In this document: one piece after another, positions 1-8,793 of the stretch
Position numbering within the stretch: position 1 is the first letter of the stretch
Layout of the letters: every line of letters begins with the position of its first letter
NCBI RefSeq assembly: GCF_021117345.1
Contig: NZ_CP088261.1
Coordinates: 806,001 to 870,000 of the forward strand
Direction: 5' to 3'
Length of the DNA: 64,000 bases
Source of the DNA: Microbacterium sp. cx-55
GTDB lineage: Bacteria > Actinomycetota > Actinomycetes > Actinomycetales > Microbacteriaceae
Notes under the pieces: generated by a model
Told to the model about the DNA's origin: nothing
The model's input: the letters and a program-made list of their open reading frames with translations, nothing else
Databases searched by the model: none
Made by a program: the position numbers and the translations under genes

Positions 1-1
1 G

Positions 2-460
2 TCAAATCAGCCGTTCGACTGGTTTGGCTGGGTAATCTCTGGGGATGATTATGTCGCGGCCCCTGGAAGTCTCGGCCTGTACGGGGACTATAACGACGCC
101 ACCGATCCATGCACAGTCAGTTCGATCGCGGTTGGCATGGCAAATCCACAGGCCATGCCTTGGAGCACCCTAGGGACGAATCATTTGGACCTCTACATCT
201 ACCCCAAGACAGGTCAAGCAGCACAAAGCCCTGTGGGCGCCATCGTTCAGCCGGTCAGTCGAAATTGGTGTGAAATTAACTCCTGGATGCCTCTCACAGA
301 CTGCATGGGTGTCACGCCGGGAACATATCCTGGCCCTGGTCCCACGCAGAGTCGGATGGTGCTCAACTCGGCCAATAACAACCTGGCGCCGAGCCTGTGC
401 TGGTACTCCTCGGACTTCGGGACCGTGCCCGCTACATTCTGGGATTGCAGCAGCTTTTAG
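2..460 (+). CDS. C-terminal part of an unrecognised, probably exported protein
   Basis: An open frame runs in from the left edge and ends at a TAG at 458-460; 152 residues are visible and the start lies outside the window. The part seen is rich in Trp, Tyr, Asn, Pro, Gly and Ser, has five Cys and very few charged residues, and ends DCSSF. This composition suits an extracytoplasmic protein, possibly with disulfides. I recognise no domain. Third codon positions are often A or T, unlike the metabolic genes from 1298 on, which suggests acquired DNA. The next frame overlaps its end, so the two may be cotranscribed. Confidence concerns the reading frame, not a function. Confidence 0.55.
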   Translation, partial: SNQPFDWFGWVISGDDYVAAPGSLGLYGDYNDATDPCTVSSIAVGMANPQAMPWSTLGTNHLDLYIYPKTGQAAQSPVGAIVQPVSRNWCEINSWMPLTDCMGVTPGTYPGPGPTQSRMVLNSANNNLAPSLCWYSSDFGTVPATFWDCSSF

Positions 461-978
461 AGGGGAATGGGCTGATCGTCGATCCACGAGCTGTGCGCCA
501 CGCACCAACGTGGCTCGGGTGGGCTGCCTTGCTGGCCGCGCTTGCCGTGCCTTTCGCGATCTCACTCACGACGGTGATGGAATTATGGAAGGGGCGTTGC
601 ACTGAGGAGGTTTCATGGACCTTTGCTCCATTGCTCCTGAGTTGCGGAGTCCCATCGCCCCCCGCCTTAATCACAGGCTGGATGCTGACTGTAGTGACGG
701 TTCTATCGGCTGCTGTTGCGATTGTGGTGGCAGGCATGGCCTCCAACCACGCGCGGTCTCCCTACCGCCGGAATCTATTCGGGGACATGTACTTTGCGGG
801 TACGTTGCTGCTCGTCATCGCGACGGTTTCCTGTGCGATTGCTCTGACGGTGGAAAGTACCTGGGGGCGTGGGGCATGGATTTTCTTCGGCTCCGCGAGC
901 GGCTTGGGAGTGATATGCGTTGCACTTGTTCTGAAGCCGCTTTTACAAGCGGTGCTCACGCCACGGCTCATAAACTGA
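445..978 (+). CDS. Hypothetical four-helix membrane protein
   Basis: The frame ends at TGA 976-978. It contains four hydrophobic segments: one beginning WLGWAALLAAL near the N terminus, then LITGWMLTVV, MYFAGTLLLV and WIFFGSASGLGV. Between the second and third lies a basic loop (NHARSPYRRN) that is probably cytoplasmic. The start is uncertain: a TTG at 445 is given here, with GTG at 397 and GTG at 493 as alternatives; none has a well-spaced ribosome site. It overlaps the end of the preceding frame, so translation is probably coupled. Base use is less GC-biased than in the genes that follow. No family is recognised. Confidence 0.5.
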   Translation: MQQLLEGNGLIVDPRAVRHAPTWLGWAALLAALAVPFAISLTTVMELWKGRCTEEVSWTFAPLLLSCGVPSPPALITGWMLTVVTVLSAAVAIVVAGMASNHARSPYRRNLFGDMYFAGTLLLVIATVSCAIALTVESTWGRGAWIFFGSASGLGVICVALVLKPLLQAVLTPRLIN

Positions 979-1297
979 GCGCTCGATGGCAGGCTCCGGG
1001 CGTCGCCGCGCGTCCGTGACGTCCCCGGAGTAGACGCATGTGCTCGCTACCCGTCACCATGTCCTGCGGGTTTACCCGTGGTGAGACACTCGACTCCCTT
1101 CCGACCTCGACCGCACGCGCGCAGGGGTATCGCGGCGGCCGAAGGAACGCGGATGTACACCGTGTCGAGTCTTGTGGCGTCAGTGCTCCACGGGGGAGAG
1201 TGGAGACGCGGGGGCGGCGCACGAGAATGGGACCGGCCCGGGCCGCTGCATCCGCCGTGTGATCGAGCCGAGAGACGTCCGCGACGAAGGAGTGCAC
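979..1297. other. 319-bp non-coding stretch and upstream region of gabD
   Basis: No convincing gene is present on either strand; the long minus-strand frame crossing it is a shadow of gabD. It marks the change from the less GC-rich DNA on the left to typical GC-rich DNA. It contains a short inverted repeat, CGGGT-TT-ACCCG, at 1067-1078, and the GAAGGA ribosome site of gabD at 1286-1291. No promoter could be assigned. Confidence 0.4.
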
Positions 1298-2770
1298 ATG
1301 TCCGACACCCGTGAATCCGACCTGCTGGCGGCGGTTCCCGACGGTCTGTACATCGGCGGCGAGTGGCGCGCGGCAGAGGACGGCCAGACGCTCACCGTGC
1401 AGGATCCGTCGACCGGTGATGTGATCAAGACGATCGCGTCCGCCTCCGTCGCCGACGGCAAGGCGGCGCTGGATGCCGCCGTCGACGCCTTCCCCGCCTG
1501 GGCCGCCACCCCCGCGCGGGTGCGCGCCGAAGTGCTCCGACGTGCGTTCGACCTGCTGCAGGCGCGCAAGGAGGACTTCGCGCTGCTGATGACCCTCGAG
1601 ATGGGCAAACCGCTCGCCGAGGCACGCGGCGAGGTCGTCTACGGCGGCGAGTTCCTGCGCTGGTTCAGCGAAGAGGCGCCGCGCATCCAGGGGCGCTACG
1701 GCGCGAACCCGGAGGGCACCGGTCGCATGATCGTGTCGCAGCATCCGGTCGGCCCCTGCTTTCTCATCACGCCGTGGAACTTTCCGCTCGCGATGGCGAC
1801 CCGCAAGATCGCGCCCGCGCTCGCGGCGGGGTGCACGGTCGTCGTGAAGCCCGCCGAGCTGACCCCCTTGACGACGCTCGCCTTCGTGAAGCTCCTCGAA
1901 GACGCGGGACTCCCGAAGGGCGTGGTCAACGTGATCACCACCGCGCAGTCCGGCGCCGTGTCCGAGCCGATCATCCGCGACCCGCGGTTGCGCAAGCTCT
2001 CGTTCACGGGCTCGACGCCGGTGGGGCAGAAGCTCCTCGAGCAGGCTGCATCCGGGGTGCTCCGCACCTCCATGGAGCTCGGCGGCAACGCCCCGTTCGT
2101 CGTGTTCGACGACGCCGACCTCGACAAGGCCGTCGACGGTGCGATCGCGGCGAAGTTCCGCAACATCGGCCAGGCCTGCACGGCCGCGAACCGGTTCATC
2201 GTGCACCGGTCGGTCGCAGAGGAGTTCGCGCGCCGGGTCACCGAGCGCGTGCAGGGCTTCGGCATCGGTCGGGGCACCGAGGACGGCGTGACCATCGGGC
2301 CGCTGATCGATGACCGTGCGGTGGCGAAGGCCACCGATCTGGTGTCGGATGCGGTGTCTCGCGGGGCGACGCTGCGCACCGGAGGAAAGCCCGTCGACGG
2401 GCCGGGCACGTTCTACGAGCCGACCGTCATCAGCGACGTGCAGCCCGGCAGCAGCATCCTCCGCGAGGAGATCTTCGGACCCGTGCTCGCGATCGTGCCC
2501 TTCGACGACGAGGACGACGCGGTGCGCCTCGCGAACGACACCGAGTACGGCCTCGTCTCCTACGTCTACACCGAGAGCCTGTCGCGCGGTCAGCGCATGA
2601 TCGAGCGCCTCGAGACCGGGATGATGGGCCTGAACATCGGCGTCGTCTCGAACGCGGCCGCGCCGTTCGGCGGGTGGAAGTTCTCCGGCCTCGGCCGCGA
2701 GGGCGGCGCCGAGGGCATCCACGAGTACCTGCAGACGAAGTACACGCTCACCCCCGACCCGTTCGCCTGA
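1298..2770 (+). CDS. gabD: NAD(P)-dependent succinate-semialdehyde dehydrogenase
   Basis: This 490-residue aldehyde dehydrogenase is expected to oxidise succinate semialdehyde to succinate, the last step of GABA breakdown. The full family fold is present: the cofactor-site motif TPWNFP, the general base Glu in ELGGNAP (about residue 260) and the catalytic Cys in GQACTAANR (about residue 294). The tail PFGGWKFSGLGREGG is typical of the GabD group. I chose ATG 1298 because GAAGGA lies 7 bp upstream; the open frame extends further back without a family match. No GABA transaminase lies nearby, so the substrate is inferred from family resemblance and related semialdehydes are possible. It is convergent with the ABC permease genes. 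Confidence 0.88.
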   Translation: MSDTRESDLLAAVPDGLYIGGEWRAAEDGQTLTVQDPSTGDVIKTIASASVADGKAALDAAVDAFPAWAATPARVRAEVLRRAFDLLQARKEDFALLMTLEMGKPLAEARGEVVYGGEFLRWFSEEAPRIQGRYGANPEGTGRMIVSQHPVGPCFLITPWNFPLAMATRKIAPALAAGCTVVVKPAELTPLTTLAFVKLLEDAGLPKGVVNVITTAQSGAVSEPIIRDPRLRKLSFTGSTPVGQKLLEQAASGVLRTSMELGGNAPFVVFDDADLDKAVDGAIAAKFRNIGQACTAANRFIVHRSVAEEFARRVTERVQGFGIGRGTEDGVTIGPLIDDRAVAKATDLVSDAVSRGATLRTGGKPVDGPGTFYEPTVISDVQPGSSILREEIFGPVLAIVPFDDEDDAVRLANDTEYGLVSYVYTESLSRGQRMIERLETGMMGLNIGVVSNAAAPFGGWKFSGLGREGGAEGIHEYLQTKYTLTPDPFA

Positions 2771-2778
2771 GCCGCGTG

Positions 2779-2812
2779 GGCACCGCCGGGAGCCGCGACT
2801 CCCGGCGGTGCC
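2779..2812. terminator. Bidirectional hairpin between gabD and the ABC permease
   Basis: A perfect inverted repeat with 14-bp arms (GGCACCGCCGGGAG) and a 6-nt loop lies 8 bp after the gabD stop and 3 bp from the stop of the convergent permease gene. There is no T tract, as is common in high-GC actinobacteria. The symmetric position suggests it ends both transcripts. Confidence 0.75.
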
Positions 2813-2815
2813 GCG

Positions 2816-3655
2816 TCAGCGCACGCTGCCGCTGGTCAGCCCGCCGATCAGCCAGCGCTGCAGGAAGACCGCCGCGGCGAACACGGGGATGACTCCCATG
2901 ACCGACGCCGCCGCGATCTTGCCGAAGTGCGGCGTGCGCTCACCGTAGAAGAGCGACAGCACCACCGGGAGAGTCTGCGCATCCGGGCTCTGGGTCAGGA
3001 ACGTGGCCAGCAGGAACTCGTTGTAGTTCAGCACGCCCACGATGATGCCGACGGCCACCATGGCGGGCGTCACGATCGGAACGACGATCGAGAACAGGAT
3101 GCGGAACGACCCGGCGCCGTCGATGCGTGCGGCCTCCTCGATCTCCTCGGGGATCTTCCGCAGGAAGCCCTCCAGCAACCAGATGCCGACCGGCACGTTC
3201 ACCAGGGCGTAGACGAGCGTGAGACCCAGCAGCGTGTTGTTCAGGCCCAGCACCCGCAGCAACGTGAACAGCGGAACGACCGCGACGATCGGGGGCAGCA
3301 ACCACGGACTCATGAGCGTCGCCGACAGGGTGCGGCCGCCGGTGCGGTACCGCACGATCGCCCACGCCCCCGGCACCGCGAGCGCGATCGTGAGCACCGC
3401 TCCGCCGATGGCCGCCACGAGCGAGTTGCCGATGCCCTGCAGCAGGTCCGAATCGACGAGGACGTCGGTCCAGTTGGTCCACTGCGCCGCGGCGGGGATC
3501 AGAACGCCCTGCCCCGTTTCGTTGCGCCCCATCAGCGACACCGATACGAGGTAGATCAGCGGCGTCACGAAGAAGACGAGCAGAACGACCAGGACGACCG
3601 TCGCGAGAATGCTGCGCGGGTTCGTTCCGGCACGGACTCGGCGATTCTCACTCAT
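2816..3655 (-). CDS. CUT1-type ABC importer permease (MalG-like)
   Basis: This 279-residue inner-membrane permease should form the import channel with the permease encoded just upstream. About six hydrophobic segments are visible, beginning at ILATVVLVVLLVFFVTPLIY. The cytoplasmic EAA loop, which contacts the ATPase, reads EEIEEAARIDGAGSF and is followed by the expected hydrophobic stretch and Pro. The length suits MalG-type subunits. Its ATG overlaps the upstream permease by 8 bp, so the two are translationally coupled. The operon has no ATP-binding gene; CUT1 systems in actinobacteria often share a distant MsmK-like ATPase. The substrate cannot be read from the sequence. Confidence 0.9.
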   Translation of the reverse strand: MSENRRVRAGTNPRSILATVVLVVLLVFFVTPLIYLVSVSLMGRNETGQGVLIPAAAQWTNWTDVLVDSDLLQGIGNSLVAAIGGAVLTIALAVPGAWAIVRYRTGGRTLSATLMSPWLLPPIVAVVPLFTLLRVLGLNNTLLGLTLVYALVNVPVGIWLLEGFLRKIPEEIEEAARIDGAGSFRILFSIVVPIVTPAMVAVGIIVGVLNYNEFLLATFLTQSPDAQTLPVVLSLFYGERTPHFGKIAAASVMGVIPVFAAAVFLQRWLIGGLTSGSVR

Positions 3656-4574
3656 CTGCGGCCTGCCATCTCCGTGCGATCAGCGCGACCGGCACCGTGA
3701 TCACCGTGACGACGACCGCGAGCAGCAGGGTGATGACCGCTGCCTTGCTGAGATCGAACTCCCGGAGCGCCGCCTGGTAGATCAGGTACGACGTGGTGGT
3801 GGTGGATTGACCCGGTCCGCCGGAGGTCATCATGAACACGAGATCGAACACCTTGAACGCCAGCACGAGCCGGATGAAGAACGCCGCGGCGATGACGCCG
3901 CCGACGGCCGGGAGGGTGATGTAGCGGAGCAGACCGAGACCGTGCGCGCCGTCGAGGCGCGCGGCTTCGAGGGTGTGCGGGTCCTGCGCCAGGAGCGCGG
4001 TGAACACGAGCAGTGCGATCAGCGGCGACCACTCCCACACATCCGCGACGGCGATACCCGGTAGCGCCCAGGTCGTCGACGACAGAGGCGCGATCGCATC
4101 GCGCGGCGCTCCGAAGAACCCCAGCACGGTCGCGAGCAGCCCGCCGCCGGGGTTGTAGATGAGCTTCCACAGGGTGCCGACGATCACCGGGGGAGTGATG
4201 AGCGGCAGGAGCAGGAGCGTGCGAACGAGCGAGCCGCTGCGCACCGCGCTGTGCAGGGCGAGAGCGGTGATGACGCCGAGGAGCAGGCTCGCGACCGAAA
4301 CGCCGAGTGCATAGATGACCGTGCGGCCGAGTGAGGCGATCGTGTCGGCATCCGCGAGGACGGACTCGAACGTCTCGGTCCCCACCCACTCCTGGAAGGG
4401 CTTGCCGAGCGAGGACTCCGTCACGGCCGCGCCGACGATGAAGATCAGCGGGTAGACGCCGAGCACGAGCAGCGCGAGAACGCTCGGCCCCACGAACAGA
4501 CGGTGCGCCGACGCCGGGCCCCGGAACCATCCGGAGCCGCGGCGCGGGCGCGCGACGGGAACGAACTCAGCCAA
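3648..4574 (-). CDS. CUT1-type ABC importer permease (MalF-like)
   Basis: The 308-residue protein is the second transmembrane subunit of the importer. It has a polar, basic N terminus, about six hydrophobic helices and the EAA loop LEAARLDGAHGLGLLRYITLP near residue 200. The first in-frame start is a TTG at 4574 that overlaps the stop of the binding-protein gene by 8 bp. The purine-rich end of that gene can act as its ribosome site, so coupling is likely. Sequence style fits sugar permeases of the UgpA/MalF group. Confidence 0.88.
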   Translation of the reverse strand: MAEFVPVARPRRGSGWFRGPASAHRLFVGPSVLALLVLGVYPLIFIVGAAVTESSLGKPFQEWVGTETFESVLADADTIASLGRTVIYALGVSVASLLLGVITALALHSAVRSGSLVRTLLLLPLITPPVIVGTLWKLIYNPGGGLLATVLGFFGAPRDAIAPLSSTTWALPGIAVADVWEWSPLIALLVFTALLAQDPHTLEAARLDGAHGLGLLRYITLPAVGGVIAAAFFIRLVLAFKVFDLVFMMTSGGPGQSTTTTSYLIYQAALREFDLSKAAVITLLLAVVVTVITVPVALIARRWQAADE

Positions 4575-5892
4575 GAAGCTCTTCCCATTCGGCCTGGGTG
4601 GCGTCGAGGGCCTCCTGCGCCGTCGCCTCTCCGGCGATGAGCTTCGCGAGCTCGTCGGTCAGCACCTCCGCGGCCTGCGTCGCGTTCTTCCCGGTCGGCC
4701 AGGCGAGCGTGCCGTTCAGTGTCGCGCGGTTCGCCTCCTGCAGCGCCGGGTACGCGTCGCCGTACGCTTCGCTCTCCAGCGACGACAGGCGGTTGGGGTC
4801 GATGCCGGTCTGCGGGTCGGCCACCAGCAACTCCTCGTTGACCTCGCTCGAAGACGCCCACTCGATGAAGTCCTTCGCCTGCTCGGTCTTCTCGGTGTTG
4901 GCCGCGATCACCCAGGTGAAGCCGGCGACCAGCGACGCGCGCGGCTGCGTGTTGTCGCCGCCCACGGGTAGGAACGTGACGCCCCACTTGTCGGCGACGG
5001 TGGAGTCGGGGTTGATCTGCGAGCCGACGCCGAGGTCGGTCCAGTTCTCGATGAACGCCACCTTACCGGCGTACCAGGCGGAGTTTCCCTCGCCGAACGC
5101 GGTCTCGGCGGGAGTGGGGTACGCCGAAGCGATGGAGTCCGCGAGCGACTGCGCCGCCGCGACCGCCTCCGGAGTGTTGATCGTCGGTGCGCCGTCCGCA
5201 TCCACGAACTCGCCGCCGAAGCCGGCGAGGCGGTTCGCGAAGCTCGCGCCGAGGATCAGGGGGGACTTCTGCCCGAAGATCACGTTGCCGTAGACGCCGT
5301 CGGCGCTCTCGTTCGCGGTGATGGTGCGGGACTGCTCGTTGTATTCGTCCCACGTGGTCGGCGGGGCGTCGAACCCGTTCCGGGCGAGGATCTCCTTGTT
5401 GTAGAACAGCACGTGCGTGTCGCCGTCGAACGGGAGACCGTAGCGCCGACCGTCGACGAGCGTATACGGGTCGTAGATCGAGGGGATGAAGTCCGCCTCG
5501 TCGATGCTCGGGGTGTCGGCGATCCAGTCGGTCAGGTCCTGAATCGCGCCGGCGTCGGCGAGGTCGCCGATCGACACGTACCAGGGCGCCGCGACGTCGA
5601 TCGTGTTCGCGCCGGACTGCTGGTCGAGGGCGAGGGTGTTGCCGATCTCGTCGTACGGAACGATGACCGGGTTGATCTTCACGCCCGTCTTCGCCTCGTA
5701 CTCCTCGGCGAGGAGCTTCGACGCTCCCTCGTGAGAAGAGATGAGGAGCACGGTGAGCTCGTCGACATCGCCCTCTCCGGAGGCGGATGCGGAACCGCCG
5801 GCGCACGAGGCGAGCGTCAGCGCGGCAACCGCCAGCGCGGCCGGAACGAGGATCGGGCGCCAGGAGCGCGCGCGGCGAGGGGTAGCGGACAT
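4567..5892 (-). CDS. ABC importer solute-binding lipoprotein (family 1)
   Basis: This 441-residue extracellular binding protein captures the substrate for the two permeases encoded downstream. The N terminus has a basic stretch, a hydrophobic core and a lipobox LASC, with Cys30 as the predicted lipidation site after signal peptidase II. The mature part has the family 1 (sugar-type) style, including GLPFDGDTHVLFYNKEIL and PPTTWDEYNE. ATG 5892 is preceded by GGAGG; the open frame runs 92 codons further upstream but without this signal peptide. It is the first gene of its operon and diverges from a DmoA-like monooxygenase, so its ligand may be an organosulfur compound rather than a sugar. That is an inference from position only. 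Confidence 0.9.
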   Translation of the reverse strand: MSATPRRARSWRPILVPAALAVAALTLASCAGGSASASGEGDVDELTVLLISSHEGASKLLAEEYEAKTGVKINPVIVPYDEIGNTLALDQQSGANTIDVAAPWYVSIGDLADAGAIQDLTDWIADTPSIDEADFIPSIYDPYTLVDGRRYGLPFDGDTHVLFYNKEILARNGFDAPPTTWDEYNEQSRTITANESADGVYGNVIFGQKSPLILGASFANRLAGFGGEFVDADGAPTINTPEAVAAAQSLADSIASAYPTPAETAFGEGNSAWYAGKVAFIENWTDLGVGSQINPDSTVADKWGVTFLPVGGDNTQPRASLVAGFTWVIAANTEKTEQAKDFIEWASSSEVNEELLVADPQTGIDPNRLSSLESEAYGDAYPALQEANRATLNGTLAWPTGKNATQAAEVLTDELAKLIAGEATAQEALDATQAEWEELLG

Positions 5893-6121
5893 GGGGGCCT
5901 CCAGTGGGCAGTCGGGACGCGCGGGGCTGTGGTCCGCACGGAGGAATTCTCCGGAGCCGCAGCGGGCGACGAGCGCGCCGTCGTAAAACGGGGTCACGTG
6001 ACGACGCGGAACGCAATGAACCGGGCCACCGTGACCGTGTGTGTCGGAGCGGTAGCGGGCGGTCCCTCGTGCGCTGCTAGCTTTCCGAGTCGTGCGCCCC
6101 CGAGCGCAGGAAGGAACGGTG
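5893..6121. promoter_or_regulatory. Divergent control region with a GTCACGTGAC palindrome
   Basis: This 229-bp region separates two divergent transcription units and must hold both promoters. A perfect 10-bp palindrome, GTCACGTGAC, occupies 5993-6002 near the middle and is a candidate operator. No regulator gene is adjacent and I cannot assign -35/-10 boxes with confidence. Confidence 0.45.
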
Positions 6122-7540
6122 ATGGTGTCTCGCATCATCCTCAACGCGTTCGAAATGAGCTGCGTCACGCACCAGGCCCCCGGACTCTGGCGTCACCCCG
6201 ACAATCGTGCCGACCGGTACAACCGACTGGACTACTGGGCAGATCTCGCCCGTCTGCTCGAGCGCGGCACGTTCGATGCGGTGTTCCTCGCCGACGTGGT
6301 GGGCGTCTACGACGTGTACCGCGACTCGGCAGCCCCCGCTCTGCGCGACGCGGCGCAGATTCCCGTCGGCGACCCGCTTCTGCAGATCCCCGTCATGGCC
6401 GCGGCCACCTCGCACCTCGGCTTCGGGGTGACGATCGCCTCGACCTACGCCCAGCCGTACGCGCTTGCGCGCACGCTCTCGACCCTCGACCACTTCACCG
6501 ACGGCCGCGTGGGGTGGAACGTCGTCACGTCGTACCTGAACAGCGCGGCGCGCAACCTCGGGCTCGGGGAGCAGATCCCGCACGATGACCGATACGAGAT
6601 CGCCGACGAGTTCCTCGACGTCACCTACAAGCTCTGGGAGGGATCCTGGGAGGACGGCGCCGCGGTCCGCGATCGCGAGGCCGGGGTGTTCACCGATCCC
6701 GAGCTCGTGCACCCGATCGAGCACCACGGCCGGTTCTTCGACGTCCCCGGCATCCACCTGGCGGAACCCTCGCCCCAGCGGACCCCCGTGATCTTCCAGG
6801 CGGGTGCCTCCCCCCGCGGGCAGGAGTTCGCCGCGCGGCACGGCGAGGCCGTGTTCATCAACGGTCTCGTGCCCGAACTCACCCGCACGGTCACCGACAG
6901 CATCCGCCGTAAGGCCGAGGAGATCGGTCGTCCGCGCGAGAGCGTCAAGATCCTCACCCTCGCGACCGTGATCGTCGCGGAGACCGACGAAGAAGCACAG
7001 GCGAAGCACGCCGACTACCGTCGTTACGTCTCCGTGGAGGGGGCGCTGGCACTCTACGGCGGATGGTCGGGAGTCGATCTCTCAGCGCTCGACCCCGACG
7101 AACCCCTCCAGTACGTCGACACGGATGCGGCCCGCTCCGCGCTCTCGATCTTCACGAAGGCCGACCCGTCACGCACCTGGACCCCTCGGGACATCGCCGA
7201 GTACGTCGGCATCGGCGGTATCGGCCCGGTCATCGTCGGGAGCGCGGCCACCGTCGCCGACGAGCTGGAGCGGTGGGTGGAGGTGGGCGGCATCGACGGG
7301 TTCAACCTCGCCTACGTCGTGACGCCCGGCACGTTCGAAGACATCGTCGAATACCTCATCCCCGAGCTTCGCCGCCGCGGCCGGGTCTGGGACGAGTACG
7401 AAGGCGGCACGCTCCGCGAGCGGATCAGCGGAAGCGCGGTCGTTCCGTCGTGGCACCCCGCCCACGCCTACCGCGGTGCCTATCGCGCACGTCGCAGCGC
7501 CGCCGACGGTGCCGCCGCCCGTCAGCCCGAATCCGTCTGA
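6122..7540 (+). CDS. DmoA/NtaA-family FMN-dependent monooxygenase
   Basis: The 472-residue protein belongs to the two-component luciferase-like monooxygenases that use reduced flavin from a separate reductase. Its N terminus (LNAFEMSCVTHQ, then GLWRHPDNRADRY and FLADVVGVYDVY) closely resembles dimethyl sulfide monooxygenase DmoA and its NtaA/SnaA/DszA relatives. The segment DGRVGWNVVTS is typical of this family. I chose ATG 6122 because AGGAA lies just upstream; a GTG three bases earlier is out of frame. The next two genes encode DszC/SfnB-like enzymes, so a role in cleaving C-S bonds for sulfur supply is likely. The exact substrate is unknown, and no flavin reductase gene is adjacent. Confidence 0.86.
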   Translation: MVSRIILNAFEMSCVTHQAPGLWRHPDNRADRYNRLDYWADLARLLERGTFDAVFLADVVGVYDVYRDSAAPALRDAAQIPVGDPLLQIPVMAAATSHLGFGVTIASTYAQPYALARTLSTLDHFTDGRVGWNVVTSYLNSAARNLGLGEQIPHDDRYEIADEFLDVTYKLWEGSWEDGAAVRDREAGVFTDPELVHPIEHHGRFFDVPGIHLAEPSPQRTPVIFQAGASPRGQEFAARHGEAVFINGLVPELTRTVTDSIRRKAEEIGRPRESVKILTLATVIVAETDEEAQAKHADYRRYVSVEGALALYGGWSGVDLSALDPDEPLQYVDTDAARSALSIFTKADPSRTWTPRDIAEYVGIGGIGPVIVGSAATVADELERWVEVGGIDGFNLAYVVTPGTFEDIVEYLIPELRRRGRVWDEYEGGTLRERISGSAVVPSWHPAHAYRGAYRARRSAADGAAARQPESV

Positions 7541-7566
7541 GCACGCACACCCGAAGGAGCGCACAC

Positions 7567-8793
7567 ATGGCCATCGCCGAAACCCGCACCGCCCGCACCC
7601 CATGGAGCGGCACCGCCGACCGTGACGAGCTCGCCCGGTGGGACGCCGTCGCCCTCCGCGTCGCCGACCAGCTCGGACAGGACGCCCTCGCCCGCGACCG
7701 CGCCAACGCGCAGCCGTTCGCCGAGGCCGAGCTGCTCCGCGAGGCGGGCCTGACCACGCTTCTCGACCCCGTCGAGTTCGGCGGCGGCGGCGGCCACTGG
7801 GAGTCGGCTCTACGCGCTGTGCGGACGATCGCGCGGACCGACGGATCGATCGCCCAGCTGCTCGGCTACCACTACATCAACTCGGCCAACATCGCCCTGG
7901 TCGGTGCTCCGGAGGAGCGCGAGCGCTGGTACCGGGCGTCGACGGCGGGCCGGTGGATCTGGGGCGACTCGGTGAACCCGGTCGACCCGCAACTGACCCT
8001 CTCGGTCGACGGCGACGGATACCGCCTGAACGGCTTCAAGCGGTACTCGACCGGATCCGGGGTGGGCGACGCGCTGCTCATCAACGCCGTCGTCGAGGGC
8101 GGCGCGCGGCACGGCGAATTCGCCTTCCTCGTGCTGCCCTACGGGCACCCGGGTGTCGAGCTCGTCGATGACTGGGACAACCTCGGCCAGCGCCTGTCGG
8201 CGAGCAACACCGTGCGGTACACCGACGTGCGCGTCGACCCGGATCAGGTGCTCGGATACGGCACGGACGAACCGATCCAGAGTTTTGTCACCCCCGGCAT
8301 CCAGCTCGTGTTCGGCAATCTGTACCTCGGGATCGCCCAGGGTGCGCTCGCGCAGGCACGCGAGCTCACGCGGGCGCGCCCCAACGCCTGGTTCCTGAGC
8401 GCGGCGGAGACCTACCGCGAGGACCCCTTCGTCCAGCGCTTGTACGGCGAACTGGTCTCGCGGGTCGCCGCGGTCGAGGCCCTCGCCGACCGCGTCAACC
8501 GGCGCTTCGACGAGATCATCGGGCGGGGCGAGACCGTGACCGCCGACGACCGCGCGGGGATCGAGATCGAGGTGGCGCAGCTCAAGGTCGTCTCCAGCGA
8601 CACCGCCGTCGACGTCGCCCAGCGCGTGTTCGAGGCGACCGGGACGAGTTCGACCGCGAACCGGATCGGTCTCGACCTGCACTGGCGCAACATCCGCACG
8701 CACTCGCTGCACGACCCGGTCGACTACAAGAAGCTCGAGGTCGGCGCGCATTTCCTGACCGGCGCCGTCCAGCCGATCTCGCTGTACACATGA
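7567..8793 (+). CDS. DszC/SfnB-like flavin monooxygenase (acyl-CoA dehydrogenase fold)
   Basis: The 408-residue protein has the acyl-CoA dehydrogenase fold but the features of the DszC/SfnB group: a W-x-W-G-D stretch in the middle domain (WIWGDSVNP), YSTGSGVGDALL, and the C-terminal LHWRNIRTHSLHDPV, a typical flavin-site region. Such enzymes use reduced flavin and oxygen to oxidise sulfur compounds, not CoA esters. ATG 7567 has GAAGGAG 9 bp upstream and follows the DmoA-like gene by 26 bp. Its end overlaps the next gene by four bases. The substrate may be a sulfone, sulfide or related compound and cannot be fixed from sequence. Confidence 0.82.
   Translation: MAIAETRTARTPWSGTADRDELARWDAVALRVADQLGQDALARDRANAQPFAEAELLREAGLTTLLDPVEFGGGGGHWESALRAVRTIARTDGSIAQLLGYHYINSANIALVGAPEERERWYRASTAGRWIWGDSVNPVDPQLTLSVDGDGYRLNGFKRYSTGSGVGDALLINAVVEGGARHGEFAFLVLPYGHPGVELVDDWDNLGQRLSASNTVRYTDVRVDPDQVLGYGTDEPIQSFVTPGIQLVFGNLYLGIAQGALAQARELTRARPNAWFLSAAETYREDPFVQRLYGELVSRVAAVEALADRVNRRFDEIIGRGETVTADDRAGIEIEVAQLKVVSSDTAVDVAQRVFEATGTSSTANRIGLDLHWRNIRTHSLHDPVDYKKLEVGAHFLTGAVQPISLYT

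Noticed and set aside
968..2722. Long minus-strand open frame opposite gabD
   Set aside because: It is a GC-driven shadow; its Arg/His/Glu-rich translation has no family features and gabD on the other strand is unmistakable.
6092..6121. Ten-residue N-terminal extension of the DmoA-like protein
   Set aside because: The extension lacks a ribosome site, while ATG 6122 has AGGAA upstream and begins at the conserved family N terminus.
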